Shown: piece by piece, positions 25,337 through 35,400 of the stretch
How the letters are laid out: each line of letters begins with the position of its first letter
How positions within the stretch are numbered: position 1 is the first letter of the stretch
NCBI GenBank assembly: GCA_910587735.1
Contig: CAJUNT010000011.1
Span: forward strand, 1 to 64,000
Length of the DNA: 64,000 bases
Source: an uncultured Clostridia bacterium
GTDB taxonomy: Bacteria > Bacillota > Clostridia > Lachnospirales > Anaerotignaceae
Reading direction: 5' to 3'
Notes under the pieces: generated by a model
The model's database searches: none
What the model was told of the DNA's origin: nothing
Seen by the model: the letters and a program-made list of their open reading frames with translations, nothing else
Position numbers and translations under genes: made by a program

Positions 25337-25552
25337 TTGTTCAGGAATGTCTAATATTATTTTACGGCAGTCTAAACAATAATAACATTTTAGTACATTT
25401 CCTACTAAAATCGAAAGAGGTGACAAATGACTAGCCGTTAATGGCATTTCTGTATACTCATCAATATAAAGCTGAGGAGAAACAATAGGGTGATGATATT
25501 TTGTTGTAATTTCTCCTAATTTCATTTCTTTGTTACAATAAGGACAAATCAT
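25316..25552 (-). CDS. Small zinc-ribbon protein (DUF6487-like)
   Basis: 78 aa with CPYC at the N-terminus and a second pair in CYYCLDCRK near residue 60, giving a four-Cys zinc ribbon. The middle segment IDEYTEMPLTASHLS is unrecognised. The Lys-rich end (KKKKT) is encoded by the terminator stem. GAAAGAAGAATG lies upstream of the ATG. It is 39 nt behind the DUF6320-like gene and probably the last gene of that operon. Proteins with this CPYC head and central loop are annotated DUF6487; function unknown. Confidence 0.75.
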   Translation of the reverse strand: MICPYCNKEMKLGEITTKYHHPIVSPQLYIDEYTEMPLTASHLSPLSILVGNVLKCYYCLDCRKIILDIPEQNKKKKT

Positions 25553-25591
25553 ATAACATTCTTCTTTCTTTAATTGTATTTACAATATTGA

Positions 25592-26251
25592 TTACAAATG
25601 TGTTCTCCTTTGTATTTCTGAAAAAAATAAATCACGCCGAAACAAAAATAATACTCCAAAAACAATCATACTGACAGAAACACATATAGCAGAGGGATAC
25701 AGCACATTTAATTTATGTTTTAAAAGAAGTATCAAAGGAATCAATGCTGATATCGCATCGAGCATTAAATACAATATATATTCGCTTGTATGCAGTTTTA
25801 AAATATAAGCAAGTAATGTTGTACTAATTATAGCACCAATACAAAGAAATGGCAATACATAATTTAATGACCAACCTCTGTAACCTGTTTTAATATCCCA
25901 AAATACGGCAAGAATAGAAAGTATTACAAATTGCCACAATATATTTTTAGGTATGTTGTGCCATTTTTTCATGGCAATACTGACGGAAAACCAAAAGCAA
26001 GCACTTCCAGCAAGCACAAAAAGTACCCACCAGCCATCTTGAGGACGAGAAAGATTGATGCCAACACAAACAGCAAGCGCAACCAATGTAATAAAAAGTC
26101 CCATACGAAACATTTTTTGACTAAGAGGAGGTTGCATATGTATAACAGGAAATACATTTTGTTCTGGTGTGCCATGTAATTCTGATTGACAAAGAGGACA
26201 GCATTTTATATTTCCTTTTATTTTTATATGGCATTGTTTACATTCATACAT
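25592..26251 (-). CDS. Zinc-ribbon membrane protein (DUF6320-like)
   Basis: 219 aa. An N-terminal zinc ribbon, CKQCHIKIKGNIKCCPLC (residues 4-21), is followed by a short linker and about six transmembrane helices from residue 50. The layout and the neighbourhood match proteins annotated DUF6320, which recur beside alcohol-acetyltransferase-like and alpha/beta-hydrolase genes. The gap from the acyltransferase stop is 3 nt, and AGGAGGAAT overlaps that gene's 3' end, so translation is coupled. The function is unknown; a membrane partner for the acyltransferase is an inference. Confidence 0.75.
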   Translation of the reverse strand: MYECKQCHIKIKGNIKCCPLCQSELHGTPEQNVFPVIHMQPPLSQKMFRMGLFITLVALAVCVGINLSRPQDGWWVLFVLAGSACFWFSVSIAMKKWHNIPKNILWQFVILSILAVFWDIKTGYRGWSLNYVLPFLCIGAIISTTLLAYILKLHTSEYILYLMLDAISALIPLILLLKHKLNVLYPSAICVSVSMIVFGVLFLFRRDLFFSEIQRRTHL

Positions 26252-26254
26252 ATA

Positions 26255-27526
26255 TTATTCCTCCTGTTCCATATTTGTTGTGATTTCAATTTCTAAATCC
26301 ATATCAGATAAATGACGAAAAAATCTTTTAGGTAAATCGTTTCTATAATAAGCAGTTGCAATACTGATTACAAAATTGTCTTCAAAAGAACAGGTTGCAA
26401 TCTGTATTGTTTTTGTACTCACAAATAAATCAAACAAACGAATATATTGTGTAATTTCAGCAGGCATATTGATTTTACCTACATTAGAAATACAAGAAGT
26501 TGCCTTTTGATAAGAAAACCAGTTTGCAAAACGCAATATATAATCTTTTGTGGCAAGAGGAACTAATTTCATAGGTATATTGTGTTCTAATGCAGAAAGC
26601 GCATTCATATTTTTTTGTAAAGCATCTTTTGTTAATTTTTGTTGAAATTGTTCTTTTACAGAATAAATTACATTTTCTAAACTGCATTTTTGTTCGTCAA
26701 ATTGATAGCTAACTTGTATTACTTGAAAAAAATTTCGTGTTGTTTGAGAGGGAAAATAATTTCTTAAATTAACTGGTATATTAATAACAACTGGCTTTTT
26801 TTGTTCTTTTACACTCATACCCTCATATATGGAATATATCCAAAGTGCAACAAGAAATTCTGTAATGGTACATTGCTGTTTTTTTGAAATAGCAAGCAAT
26901 GCTTTTACAGAAATACAGCCTTCTATTACACCTAGTTGTCCAATATCAATGCGTTCTCCTTTTATATGATAGGCAAAAGGTGTATGTTTTAATTTTTGTG
27001 GTTTTTGTTTTTTAAAATATTTTGAAAAACTGTCTGCACTTTTTTCAAAAGGGGTTGCAGTGTTTTCTAAATATAAATGTTTATCTGAAAGTGTATTACT
27101 GTGCTTTTCTAATATATAATAAAATACAAGTGTTCTCAAAAAAAGCAATGCTCCTGAACCGTCAGAAAGTACATGATGTATTTCTAAATTGATTCTTTTA
27201 TGATAATAGGAAACATCAAAAAGAAGGCTTTTTCTATTGGGATAATATAAAGGAGAACAAGGATAACGGTTTTCTATATGAACAATAGGTTTTCTTTCTG
27301 TGTTTTCGATATAATACCAAAATAGCCCTCTTTTTAATATAGAACAATAATAGGGAAATTTTTGTATAGTACGTTCTAATGCTTTTTGCAAATATACAAT
27401 GTCTATATCTTCATATAATTCGCATGAAAAACGAAATACCTTTGTATCTCTTTGGTCTGTATTTGGAGGAAATATTTTAGCAGCATTATCTAGTTTATGC
27501 CATTGTGGTTTTTTTATCATTTTCAA
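26255..27526 (-). CDS. Alcohol-acetyltransferase-like / condensation-fold acyltransferase
   Basis: About 423 aa of the BAHD/condensation superfamily. The catalytic motif HHVLSDGSG (HHxxxDG) is about one third into the chain; the C-terminal half carries the second lobe, with VINIPVNLRNYFPSQTTRN as in alcohol acetyltransferase-like proteins. Start: the frame opens at an ATG at 27592 without a binding site, while AAAGGTGAT lies 7 nt before TTG 27526 (ATG 27520 follows), so TTG is preferred. It sits 88 nt after the hydrolase gene. Substrate unknown; it probably moves an acyl group to an alcohol or amine. Confidence 0.8.
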   Translation of the reverse strand: MKMIKKPQWHKLDNAAKIFPPNTDQRDTKVFRFSCELYEDIDIVYLQKALERTIQKFPYYCSILKRGLFWYYIENTERKPIVHIENRYPCSPLYYPNRKSLLFDVSYYHKRINLEIHHVLSDGSGALLFLRTLVFYYILEKHSNTLSDKHLYLENTATPFEKSADSFSKYFKKQKPQKLKHTPFAYHIKGERIDIGQLGVIEGCISVKALLAISKKQQCTITEFLVALWIYSIYEGMSVKEQKKPVVINIPVNLRNYFPSQTTRNFFQVIQVSYQFDEQKCSLENVIYSVKEQFQQKLTKDALQKNMNALSALEHNIPMKLVPLATKDYILRFANWFSYQKATSCISNVGKINMPAEITQYIRLFDLFVSTKTIQIATCSFEDNFVISIATAYYRNDLPKRFFRHLSDMDLEIEITTNMEQEE

Positions 27527-27614
27527 TGTTGTTATCACCTTTTTCAATAAAGTATTTTTGTTTAAAAAAAGCGTTTTTATGTGATATATCAATATTTTTT
27601 ATTATCATAAAAAA

Positions 27615-28544
27615 TTATGAATTTTGCAAAAATTGATTGATTTCTTGATAAGTTTGCTGTATTAAATGATGTTTTTTAGGCAAAGAAGAAAAATAGCCAT
27701 GTAATGCATTTGACATTCTTTTAATTATGACATCATTACCAGCCTCCTGTAGTTTTCTGCCATATGCCTCACCTTCATCACGTAAAGGACAATATTCTGC
27801 TGTGATAATTAATGTACGAGGTTGTTTACTGAAATCTTTTTCTAAAAGAGGTGCAAAATAAGGATTTCTCCAGTCTCTTTTATTTGGACAATACATTTCC
27901 ATATAGTCAGAAATTGTTTTTGATGTTAAAAGGTAGTCTGTACCATTTTCTCTAACAGAAGGAAATGGAGATGTTTCGCTGTGGTCATGGAATGTAGCAG
28001 GATAAATTAATATCTGTTGTTTTGGTAAAAATTCTCCTCTATCTCTTGCCATAATAGAAAGTGCAGCAGCTAAATTTCCTCCAGCACTGTCGCCCATTAT
28101 TGTGATTTCATCTGTATTTGTTTTTAATAATGTATTATCTAAAAAAATTTCTTTTGCAACGCAATAGCAATCTTCTAATGCAGTAGGAAAAGGATATTCT
28201 GGCGCAAGACGATAATCTACAGAAACAATAATGCGGTCTGTTACTCTTGCCATTGTAGAACATACACTATCATAACTTTCAATATTACCCGTTACCCAAC
28301 CACCACCATGAAAAAATAATATAACTGGGTGAGGTAAATCATTAGGAGGGGAAAATATACGAACAGGTATATCATAACCTTCTCTTGTAATTTTATGATT
28401 CCATGTTTTATAATAAGGTGGTTTGATAATTGGTTTTCGTGTTAATGTAACAATTTGTCTATGTATTTTATATGTTTTTTTAATATCTGGGCTGGAATGG
28501 CTTAAGAGCTTTAATGCAGCAAGTGTTGCTTTATGAAATGCCAT
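27615..28544 (-). CDS. Alpha/beta hydrolase (hormone-sensitive lipase family)
   Basis: 309-aa esterase of the HSL family. The oxyanion motif HGGGWVTGN, the nucleophile elbow GDSAGGNLAAAL, the acid in a stretch near AEYCPLRDEGEAYG, and the His in NALHGYFSS form the full catalytic triad. AAAGGAGTTG precedes the ATG. It is the first gene of the minus-strand hydrolase-acyltransferase-DUF6320-zinc ribbon group. No signal peptide, so it is probably cytoplasmic. Confidence 0.93.
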   Translation of the reverse strand: MAFHKATLAALKLLSHSSPDIKKTYKIHRQIVTLTRKPIIKPPYYKTWNHKITREGYDIPVRIFSPPNDLPHPVILFFHGGGWVTGNIESYDSVCSTMARVTDRIIVSVDYRLAPEYPFPTALEDCYCVAKEIFLDNTLLKTNTDEITIMGDSAGGNLAAALSIMARDRGEFLPKQQILIYPATFHDHSETSPFPSVRENGTDYLLTSKTISDYMEMYCPNKRDWRNPYFAPLLEKDFSKQPRTLIITAEYCPLRDEGEAYGRKLQEAGNDVIIKRMSNALHGYFSSLPKKHHLIQQTYQEINQFLQNS

Positions 28545-28650
28545 AATGAAAACAACTCCTTTTTTTTATTTTATTATAACATTGTAATATGATTTTAGTG
28601 AATTTCAAGCATTTTGTAAATACTTTATATTTTATATAATTTTATAAAAT

Positions 28651-28689
28651 AAAAAAACTGAAATAATTTAATATCATTTCAGTTTTTTT
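28651..28689. terminator. Terminator after the PilZ gene
   Basis: AAAAAAACTGAAAT (28651-28664) and ATTTCAGTTTTTTT (28676-28689), a 14-bp perfect stem with an 11-nt loop. It separates the PilZ gene from the hydrolase operon, both on the minus strand. Confidence 0.85.
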
Positions 28690-28723
28690 GACTTTGCATT
28701 TCAGTCATATTTTGACATTGGCT

Positions 28724-29416
28724 TTAATCAAGATAAGCGTCTTTTTGTCTTTCTCTTAATATTTCTTCTCTTTGCAAGTAAAGCACAAATTCTCGAATAC
28801 TATATTCTTCATTTGGCTTTAAATCTTCGTAACAACAGCCATAACAACGTAATTCATGTTCAGAGTCTTTTGTTTTGACTTTTACATCTTGTATACGTAA
28901 TATACGAGCTTTTACATCGAAAGAGATTTTTGGGGAATGGAAATGATAAATAACAATTTCTTTCTCCATAAGCATTTCAGATGGGCAAGAAAAGAGTATT
29001 CCTCCAGCACTAATATCAATAAGTTCTGCAGAAACTTCTTTCATACTACGAAATGGTAAAGATAATTGAATTTTTAAATTATGCGCTTTTACTTTAACAT
29101 CTTGACGACGTTGTATGGTTTCTAATTTTTGTAATATAGAAAATACAACATTGACATTTCTGGCACCTTCTCCAGTATAAATGTTGGTACATTCGCCATG
29201 AAAATAGCACATACCTTTTATATTATGCGTCATTAAAATAATGACATTGTTTTGAATTACATCATTTTCCATGAGTTGTTTGACATCATCTCTTGAAGTA
29301 TTGCTAAAAACAACAGTAATACTGTCATCGCCTTGTTTAATCAGAGAAGCGTTTTGAATCAATTTTCTACTTAGCGTGTAAATTTTAACCTCTTTATTGT
29401 ATTCATTTATTGCCAT
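28724..29416 (-). CDS. PilZ-domain protein
   Basis: 230 aa. The N-terminal half (about 1-100) looks like the YcgR-N/flagellar-brake type of accessory domain. The PilZ domain (about 100-215) has RRQDVKVKA where c-di-GMP binders have RRxxxR, and IDISAGGILFSC for the D/NxSxxG motif. The final Arg of the first motif is Lys here, so c-di-GMP binding is likely but could be altered. No flagellar gene is nearby. It is divergent from ruvA. Confidence 0.87.
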   Translation of the reverse strand: MAINEYNKEVKIYTLSRKLIQNASLIKQGDDSITVVFSNTSRDDVKQLMENDVIQNNVIILMTHNIKGMCYFHGECTNIYTGEGARNVNVVFSILQKLETIQRRQDVKVKAHNLKIQLSLPFRSMKEVSAELIDISAGGILFSCPSEMLMEKEIVIYHFHSPKISFDVKARILRIQDVKVKTKDSEHELRCYGCCYEDLKPNEEYSIREFVLYLQREEILRERQKDAYLD

Positions 29417-29575
29417 TATTCAATCCCTTCTTCCTTAGTTACATTGAAACACTTTGAATGGGTGTTACTTTTATTATATATGAAGTAAGAAAGGTTTGTA
29501 AAGACAATAATTGTGTAAAGTGATAATTTCTTCAATAATTGTATAAAAAGCGTATAGAAAGGAGAAGTGTTCTCG

Positions 29576-29605
29576 TTGACAGAAAGGAATAGAACATAGT
29601 AGAAT
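29576..29605 (+). promoter_or_regulatory. Promoter of ruvAB
   Basis: TTGACA (29576-29581) and TAGAAT (29600-29605) with 18-nt spacing. The -35 box is flanked by the arms TGTTCT (29569-29574) and AGAACA (29591-29596). Confidence 0.65.
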
Positions 29606-29643
29606 AGTAAAATACAGCAAAATAAATATAGAAAGGAAATATT

Positions 29644-30243
29644 ATGATTTCTTATATAAAAGGAAAAATAACATATAAAAGTGAATCGTTTATTATAGTA
29701 GAATGTCATGATATAGGATATAAAATAACTGTTTCTACATTGACACTCACGAAATTGCATGAATTAGAAGATATTAAAATATATACATTTATGAATGTGA
29801 AAGAAGATAACATTTCTCTTTTTGGGTTTTTGACACAACAGGAACAACATTTGTTTCATAAATTATTGAGTGTTTCTGGCATTGGTCCAAAGGGAGCAAT
29901 GGCTTTTTTATCTGAAATGACTCCAGATGAAATTGTACTTGCTATACTTTCAGAAGATGTAAAAACACTTAGCAAAGCGCAAGGAATAGGAAAGAAAACA
30001 GTACAAAGATTGATACTGGAATTGAAAGATAAAATAAAAATAGAAGAAATACCAGAACAGCAAATAGTTGAAAATCAAACACAAACAATACAATGTAATG
30101 AAAAATGGGAAGCAATGGAAGCATTAGCATCATTAGGATATAGCAGAAGCGAGGCAATGCGTGCAGTAAATGCTTGTTATAAAGAAGGACTCTCGGTGGA
30201 AGAGATATTAAAATTGTCATTAAAAAAATTGACAAAATTTTAA
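29644..30243 (+). CDS. ruvA: Holliday junction branch migration protein RuvA
   Basis: Tetrameric DNA-binding subunit that holds Holliday junctions for RuvB. It is 199 aa. OB-fold domain 1-63 (MISYIKGKITYK..., VECHDIGYKI), tandem helix-hairpin-helix motifs (LLSVSGIGPKGAMAFL and LSKAQGIGKKTVQRLILEL), and domain III (EAMEALASLGYSRSEAMRAV), which contacts RuvB. GAAAGGAAATATT precedes the ATG. ruvB follows closely. Confidence 0.98.
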   Translation: MISYIKGKITYKSESFIIVECHDIGYKITVSTLTLTKLHELEDIKIYTFMNVKEDNISLFGFLTQQEQHLFHKLLSVSGIGPKGAMAFLSEMTPDEIVLAILSEDVKTLSKAQGIGKKTVQRLILELKDKIKIEEIPEQQIVENQTQTIQCNEKWEAMEALASLGYSRSEAMRAVNACYKEGLSVEEILKLSLKKLTKF

Positions 30244-30261
30244 CGAAAATAGGTGGTTTTT

Positions 30262-31269
30262 GTGGAAAACAGACGAATTATAACAGCAGGTTTTCAAACG
30301 GAAGATATAGACGTGGAACAAAAATTGCGTCCTGAAACATTAGATAGTTATATTGGACAGCAAAATATTAAAAATAATATGCGTATATTTATGGAGGCAG
30401 CAAAACAAAGAAATGAAACACTTGACCATGTTTTGCTTTATGGTCCTCCAGGATTGGGCAAAACAACACTTTCTAATATTATAGCAAATGAAATGGGTGT
30501 CAATATTAAAACAACTTCAGGACCAGCAATAGAACGCCCTGGAGATATGGCGGCAATATTAAATAGCTTATCAGAGGGCGATATTTTATTTGTAGATGAA
30601 ATACATAGATTGAATCGTATGATTGAAGAAATACTTTATCCAGCAATGGAGGATTTTGTAATAGATATTGTAATAGGAAAAGGAACAGGAGCACGCTCTG
30701 TACGTTTAGATTTGCCTCGTTTTACATTGATTGGTGCAACAACAAGAATAGGTCTTTTAACAGCGCCTTTACGTGATAGATTTGGTGTAATACATAGACT
30801 GGAGTTATATACTATTGATGAACTAAAAACAATTATTTGCCGTTCTGCTGATGTTTTACAAATAGAAATAGAATATAAAGGAGCAGAGGAAATTGCAAGA
30901 CGTTCCAGGGGAACACCTCGTATAGCAAATAGGTTATTAAAAAGAGTAAGAGATTTCGCACAAGTAAAATATCATAGTCATATTACAGAAGAAGTGGCAA
31001 AACTTGCTTTGGATTTGCTCGATGTTGATAAAGTGGGGCTGGATTATATTGATAGAAAATTGCTTTTGACAATGATAGAAAAATTTAATGGTAGACCTGT
31101 AGGACTAGATACCATTGCAGCATCTATAGCAGAAGCACCAGAAACAATAGAAGATGTTTATGAGCCATATTTATTACAATTAGGATATATACAAAGAACA
31201 CCAAGAGGACGTATTGCAACAGAAAGGGCTTATGAACATTTTGGAATAGCATATCATAATGAGCAATGA
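30262..31269 (+). CDS. ruvB: Holliday junction branch migration helicase RuvB
   Basis: AAA+ motor of the RuvAB complex. It is 335 aa. Motifs: RPETLDSYIGQQ, Walker A YGPPGLGKTTL, Walker B FVDEIHRL, the sensor/Arg-finger region FTLIGATTRIGLLTAPLRDRFG, and the winged-helix end YIQRTPRGRIATERAYEHF. GTG 30262 was chosen because AGGTGG ends 6 nt before it; an in-frame GTG at 30253 would overlap that site. Confidence 0.98.
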   Translation: MENRRIITAGFQTEDIDVEQKLRPETLDSYIGQQNIKNNMRIFMEAAKQRNETLDHVLLYGPPGLGKTTLSNIIANEMGVNIKTTSGPAIERPGDMAAILNSLSEGDILFVDEIHRLNRMIEEILYPAMEDFVIDIVIGKGTGARSVRLDLPRFTLIGATTRIGLLTAPLRDRFGVIHRLELYTIDELKTIICRSADVLQIEIEYKGAEEIARRSRGTPRIANRLLKRVRDFAQVKYHSHITEEVAKLALDLLDVDKVGLDYIDRKLLLTMIEKFNGRPVGLDTIAASIAEAPETIEDVYEPYLLQLGYIQRTPRGRIATERAYEHFGIAYHNEQ

Positions 31270-31301
31270 TAATGTAATGTTTGAATTAGAGGAGGATTGT
31301 T

Positions 31302-31541
31302 ATGAAATTATCAGTAGAGGAAGTAATCGAATTAGTAAAAGAAGAACTACTTTGTTATGAAGATATGGAGCAATATGCAGAACAATGGGAAAAGGAATTT
31401 CTGCAATGGGTAAAAAAGAAATATGCTAAAAAAGTATATGTTATGACAATAAAAGATGAAGATGAGATATTTGAAATAGCAGATTCTTACATTGATGCAG
31501 TACAGCAAAACAGTGTAAAGGAGTATTGGAAAACGTTTTAA
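31302..31541 (+). CDS. Small acidic protein of unknown function
   Basis: 79 aa, rich in Glu, predicted mostly helical (VEEVIELVKEELLCYEDMEQYAE...), then a strand-like YVMTIKDEDEIFEIADSYID. No motif recognised. AGAGGAGGATTGTT precedes the ATG, and it lies 33 nt after ruvB and 15 nt before the Fur-family gene, so it is probably a real gene in that transcript. Confidence 0.7.
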   Translation: MKLSVEEVIELVKEELLCYEDMEQYAEQWEKEFLQWVKKKYAKKVYVMTIKDEDEIFEIADSYIDAVQQNSVKEYWKTF

Positions 31542-31556
31542 TATTGGGGGATAAAT

Positions 31557-31931
31557 ATGGGTAATTTTTCAAAACAGAGAGAGGAAATAAAACAAGCTGT
31601 ATTGAAAAGTGAACAACATCTTACCGCAGAAGAAATCTATAATATTGTAAAACAAAAGAATGAAAAAATTAGTTTAGCTACGGTATATCGTAATTTGAAT
31701 TTATTAAGTGATTTAGGCATCATACGAAAAATATATCTTCCAAATGGTTCTGTGCGATTCGATAGTTTGCTATATCAGCACTATCATGGTGTTTGTATAG
31801 AATGTGGAAAAATATTTAATATTGATTTGAATTTAGATAATTTATACAATGTGATAGAAGAGCAGACAGGTATACAGTCTGTGCAGTATCATTTTGTTAT
31901 AGAAGGAATCTGCACAGACTGCCAAAAATAG
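31557..31931 (+). CDS. Fur-family regulator, PerR-like
   Basis: 124-aa metal-dependent repressor. Winged helix with EEIYNIVKQKNEKISLATVYRNLNLL (residues about 23-50), then the dimerisation domain with HYHGVCIECGKIF and the second pair CTDCQK at the end, which together form the structural Zn(Cys)4 site. The His-rich sensing site (HYHG, YHF) is of PerR type, but Fur, Zur and PerR cannot be separated firmly. It lies closely downstream of ruvAB and the small unknown. Confidence 0.9.
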   Translation: MGNFSKQREEIKQAVLKSEQHLTAEEIYNIVKQKNEKISLATVYRNLNLLSDLGIIRKIYLPNGSVRFDSLLYQHYHGVCIECGKIFNIDLNLDNLYNVIEEQTGIQSVQYHFVIEGICTDCQK

Positions 31932-31961
31932 TACTGTTTGTAGGAGCTTATTATGACAATA

Positions 31962-32378
31962 TTATTTTGAAATAGAGGCTTCTGCAAGCCCCTTTTCAAC
32001 TGCATCTAATATTAACTGAGCAGTATATGTATTTTGAGAGGATACATCAATAGCAGTGGATTGTTGTTTCACAATTTCGCTTGCAAGTTCTTTTGCTGTT
32101 GTTTCAACAAGAGGATAAAAAACAGAAATCGTTTCTGGTGTATCTGTTAAAGAAACAGATTTAATTTTATTTTTATCAACAACAATTTCTACTTCTGCCA
32201 TTTCACCGTTTAGTGTAAATTGTGCATAATAAGTGCCAGGGTGATATACTGCTGTTTTTTCTTCTTTTGGTAAAAAGAAATAGATAAGCCCTACAATAAT
32301 GATAACACCTAATATGGCAAAAACAACTGTTTTTACCAATTCTCTAAATTTAATGACCACAAATTTTGTTCCATTCAT
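31962..32378 (-). CDS. Membrane-anchored FMN-binding-domain-like protein
   Basis: 138 aa. One N-terminal transmembrane helix (about 17-34), then an extracellular domain beginning YHPGTYYAQFTLNGEMAEVEI with VDKNKIKSVSLTDTPETI and a closing SSQNTYTAQLILDAVEKGL. This is the pattern of small FMN_bind domains (PF04205), where the S/T near the end can carry covalent FMN; here the usual SGAT-type motif is changed to SQNTYT, so flavinylation is uncertain. AGGAGGTCACATC precedes the ATG. Confidence 0.7.
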   Translation of the reverse strand: MNGTKFVVIKFRELVKTVVFAILGVIIIVGLIYFFLPKEEKTAVYHPGTYYAQFTLNGEMAEVEIVVDKNKIKSVSLTDTPETISVFYPLVETTAKELASEIVKQQSTAIDVSSQNTYTAQLILDAVEKGLAEASISK

Positions 32379-32480
32379 GATGTGACCTCCTAAAACTGAT
32401 AAATACGTTTACAATACTGTATGAATTTTATATTGTAATTATGCCATTTGTACAAGCTAAAAAGAAAGAAGGAAAATAAT

Positions 32481-35400
32481 ATGAGTTTGCGTTTTGTGAT
32501 TGGACGTGCAGGAAGCGGAAAAACAGAATATTGTTTAAAAGAAATTGCTCAAAAACAAAAACAACAAAAAGGACATTTTATATTGCTTGTACCAGAACAA
32601 TATTCTTTGCAGGCTTATAAGGAATTGATACAAAAAACAGAAGGAAAAGGTATTTTACAAGCAGAGGTACTTGACTTTAATAGCCTTGCATATAAAGTAT
32701 TTCAAAAAAAAGGAATAGAGAAAACAATTCCTTTAAATACTGTGAGTAAATCTATGATATTAAGAAAAATACTCAATCAAAATAAAAATGAATTTTTATA
32801 TTTTAAAAATAGTTTAGACCAGCAGGGATTTGTAGAAGAACTAAGTACAACAATTACAGAAATGTTTCAATATCAAATGGATATAGAAACATTAAAATTA
32901 TATGAAAAAAATGATAAGATTTCTCAAAAGGTAAAAGATAAATTATATGATTTACGAATCATTATGGAAGGGTATCAAAATTTTTTAAAAAAAGAATATA
33001 TTTCTGGTGATGAATTATTAGATTTGCTTGCGGAAAGACTGCAAAATACAGAATATTGGGAAAATACAGAAATCTGGCTTGATGGCTTTTATGGTTTTAC
33101 ACCACAGGAATATAAAGTAATCAAACAGCTTTTACGTTTATCAAAATGTGTAACCATTACATTGACATTAAATGAAAAAAGTTTTTATAAACAAAGTATA
33201 CCAATGTATTATGGATTTTATGAGCCTTATATGACATCAAAAAAGTTAAAAGAAATTGCAACAGAACAACATTGTACTCTGGAAAAAGAAATTATATTGC
33301 ATGAAAATAAAAGAACAACAAAAAAAGGATTGCTTTTTTTAGAAAAATATTATTTTCAATATTATAATCATAAAACAGAATACTCTGAAGGAATTTCTAT
33401 TGTTGCAGCAAAAAATCAATATGAAGAAATGACAATACTTGCTGAAACAATTATATTATTGTTAAAAGAACAAAATTTAAGATATAGAGATATCGCTATT
33501 GTAACAAATGGATTGCAGTTGTATGAAAAAAGTTTAAGGGGCATATTGGAAGAACATAATATACCTTATTTTATTGATAAAAAAAGAGAAATTATATCTC
33601 ATCCTCTTATTGAATTGGTACGTAGTGTATTAGAAACTATTACATATCAATTTAATTATGAAAGTATGTTCGGATATTTAAAAACAGGCTATTCTCTTTT
33701 AACACAGGAAGAAACGGATATATTAGAAAATTATGTCCTTGCCTATGGTATTAAAGGTAAAAAATGGTTTTTGGATACATGGGAATATGGTATGCAGAAC
33801 AAAACAGAAGAACAAAAAACAGAAATTAATTTGTTAAAACAAAAAGCAATTTCTCCTTTACAAGAATTATATCAAATGTCACGAAACAAACAAAAATATA
33901 CATTGCTGGAATGGTCAAAAGCACTTTTTGAATTTTTGCAGTTTGTAGACGCAAGCAATAAAACATTGCAAATGATAGAACAAGCTGAAACAATAGAACA
34001 AGCAAATGAATATCATCAAATATGGTCTATGCTTGTGGAACTTTTGGAAAGTGGAGCAGAAATATTGGGCGATGAAAAAATGACACTGCCAGAATTTTAT
34101 AATATCATAGAGGCAGGACTGGAACAAAGTAAAATGGGTATTGTGCCTCCTACTGTAGACAGTGTGATTATAGGTGATATTGAAAGAAGCCGTTTACCAG
34201 AAGTGAAAGCACTTTTTGTATTAGGGGTAAATGAGGGGATATTGCCTTCTCCTATGGAACAAAATGGCATATTTACAGAGGGAGAAAGGGAAAGTTTATT
34301 GATTGCTGGAGCAGAATTAGCACCAGATAATAAAAGACGAGCTTTTGAAGAACAATATTTAATATATAGAGGATTTACAAAACCATCTGAAAAATTGTAT
34401 ATCAGCTATTGTATAGCAGATTTAGAAGGAAAACCCCTTCGTCCATCTTCTGTTGTTGTAAAATTAAAAAGAATGTTTACAAATTTAGAAGAAAAATTTG
34501 ATTCTGAACAGTTAGGGCATATGGCAACGCCTAAAACAGCAATTCATTTTTTGGGAGAACAAATGAGAAAATACATTTTAAATGAAAATGATGATGATAT
34601 GGACGCTGTTTGGAAAGATGCTTATAGTTATTATAATTCAAATGAAATGTGGCAAAAACAAATTGCTATGTTGAAAAGGGGACTTTTTGCACAGGAAACA
34701 GTAGAATCTCTTTCTAAAAAAATGGTTCAAAAAATATATGGAAATAGAATTTATTCTAGTGTTTCTCGTTTAGAGCAATTTTCACGCTGTCCATTTTCAT
34801 TTTTTGCACAATATGGTTTGAAAGCAAAAGAAAGACAATTATATCAACTGCGTATACCAGATTTGGGTATACTTTTTCATGAAGTTATGGATTATTTTTC
34901 AAAAAGTTTACAACAGAATCATATTTCATGGCATGATTTAGAGCAAAAGCAATCTGATGAAATAATAGAAAATGCTGTAGAAGAAACAGCACCTAAATTA
35001 AGTAATCAAATATTGCTTGATACATCTGGAAATCGATATTTAATGCAACGTTTGAAAAGAATTTCAAAAAGAGCAGCATGGACATTAGCAAGACATATGC
35101 AGATGGGCGATTTTGAAGCATATGGCACAGAGGTAGAATTTGGTTTTGAATCTATACTTCCTCCTATTGTGATAGAATTGTCGGGGGGAGAAAAATTGTT
35201 GTTGAATGGAAAAATTGACAGAATTGATATTATGGATAAAGATAATACAAGATATGTCAAAATTATTGATTATAAATCTGGACAAAAGTCATTTGATTAT
35301 AGCGATATTTATTATGGATTACAGTTACAGCTTTTGATTTATTTAGATGCCTTTTTAGAAAATAATAAACAGCAATTTGATATCAAACCAGGGGCGGTAT

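Noticed and set aside
29569..29596. LexA (SOS) box at ruvA
   Set aside because: The arms TGTTCT and AGAACA are 16 nt apart, not the compact GAAC-N4-GTTC dyad; reported only as a weak dyad.
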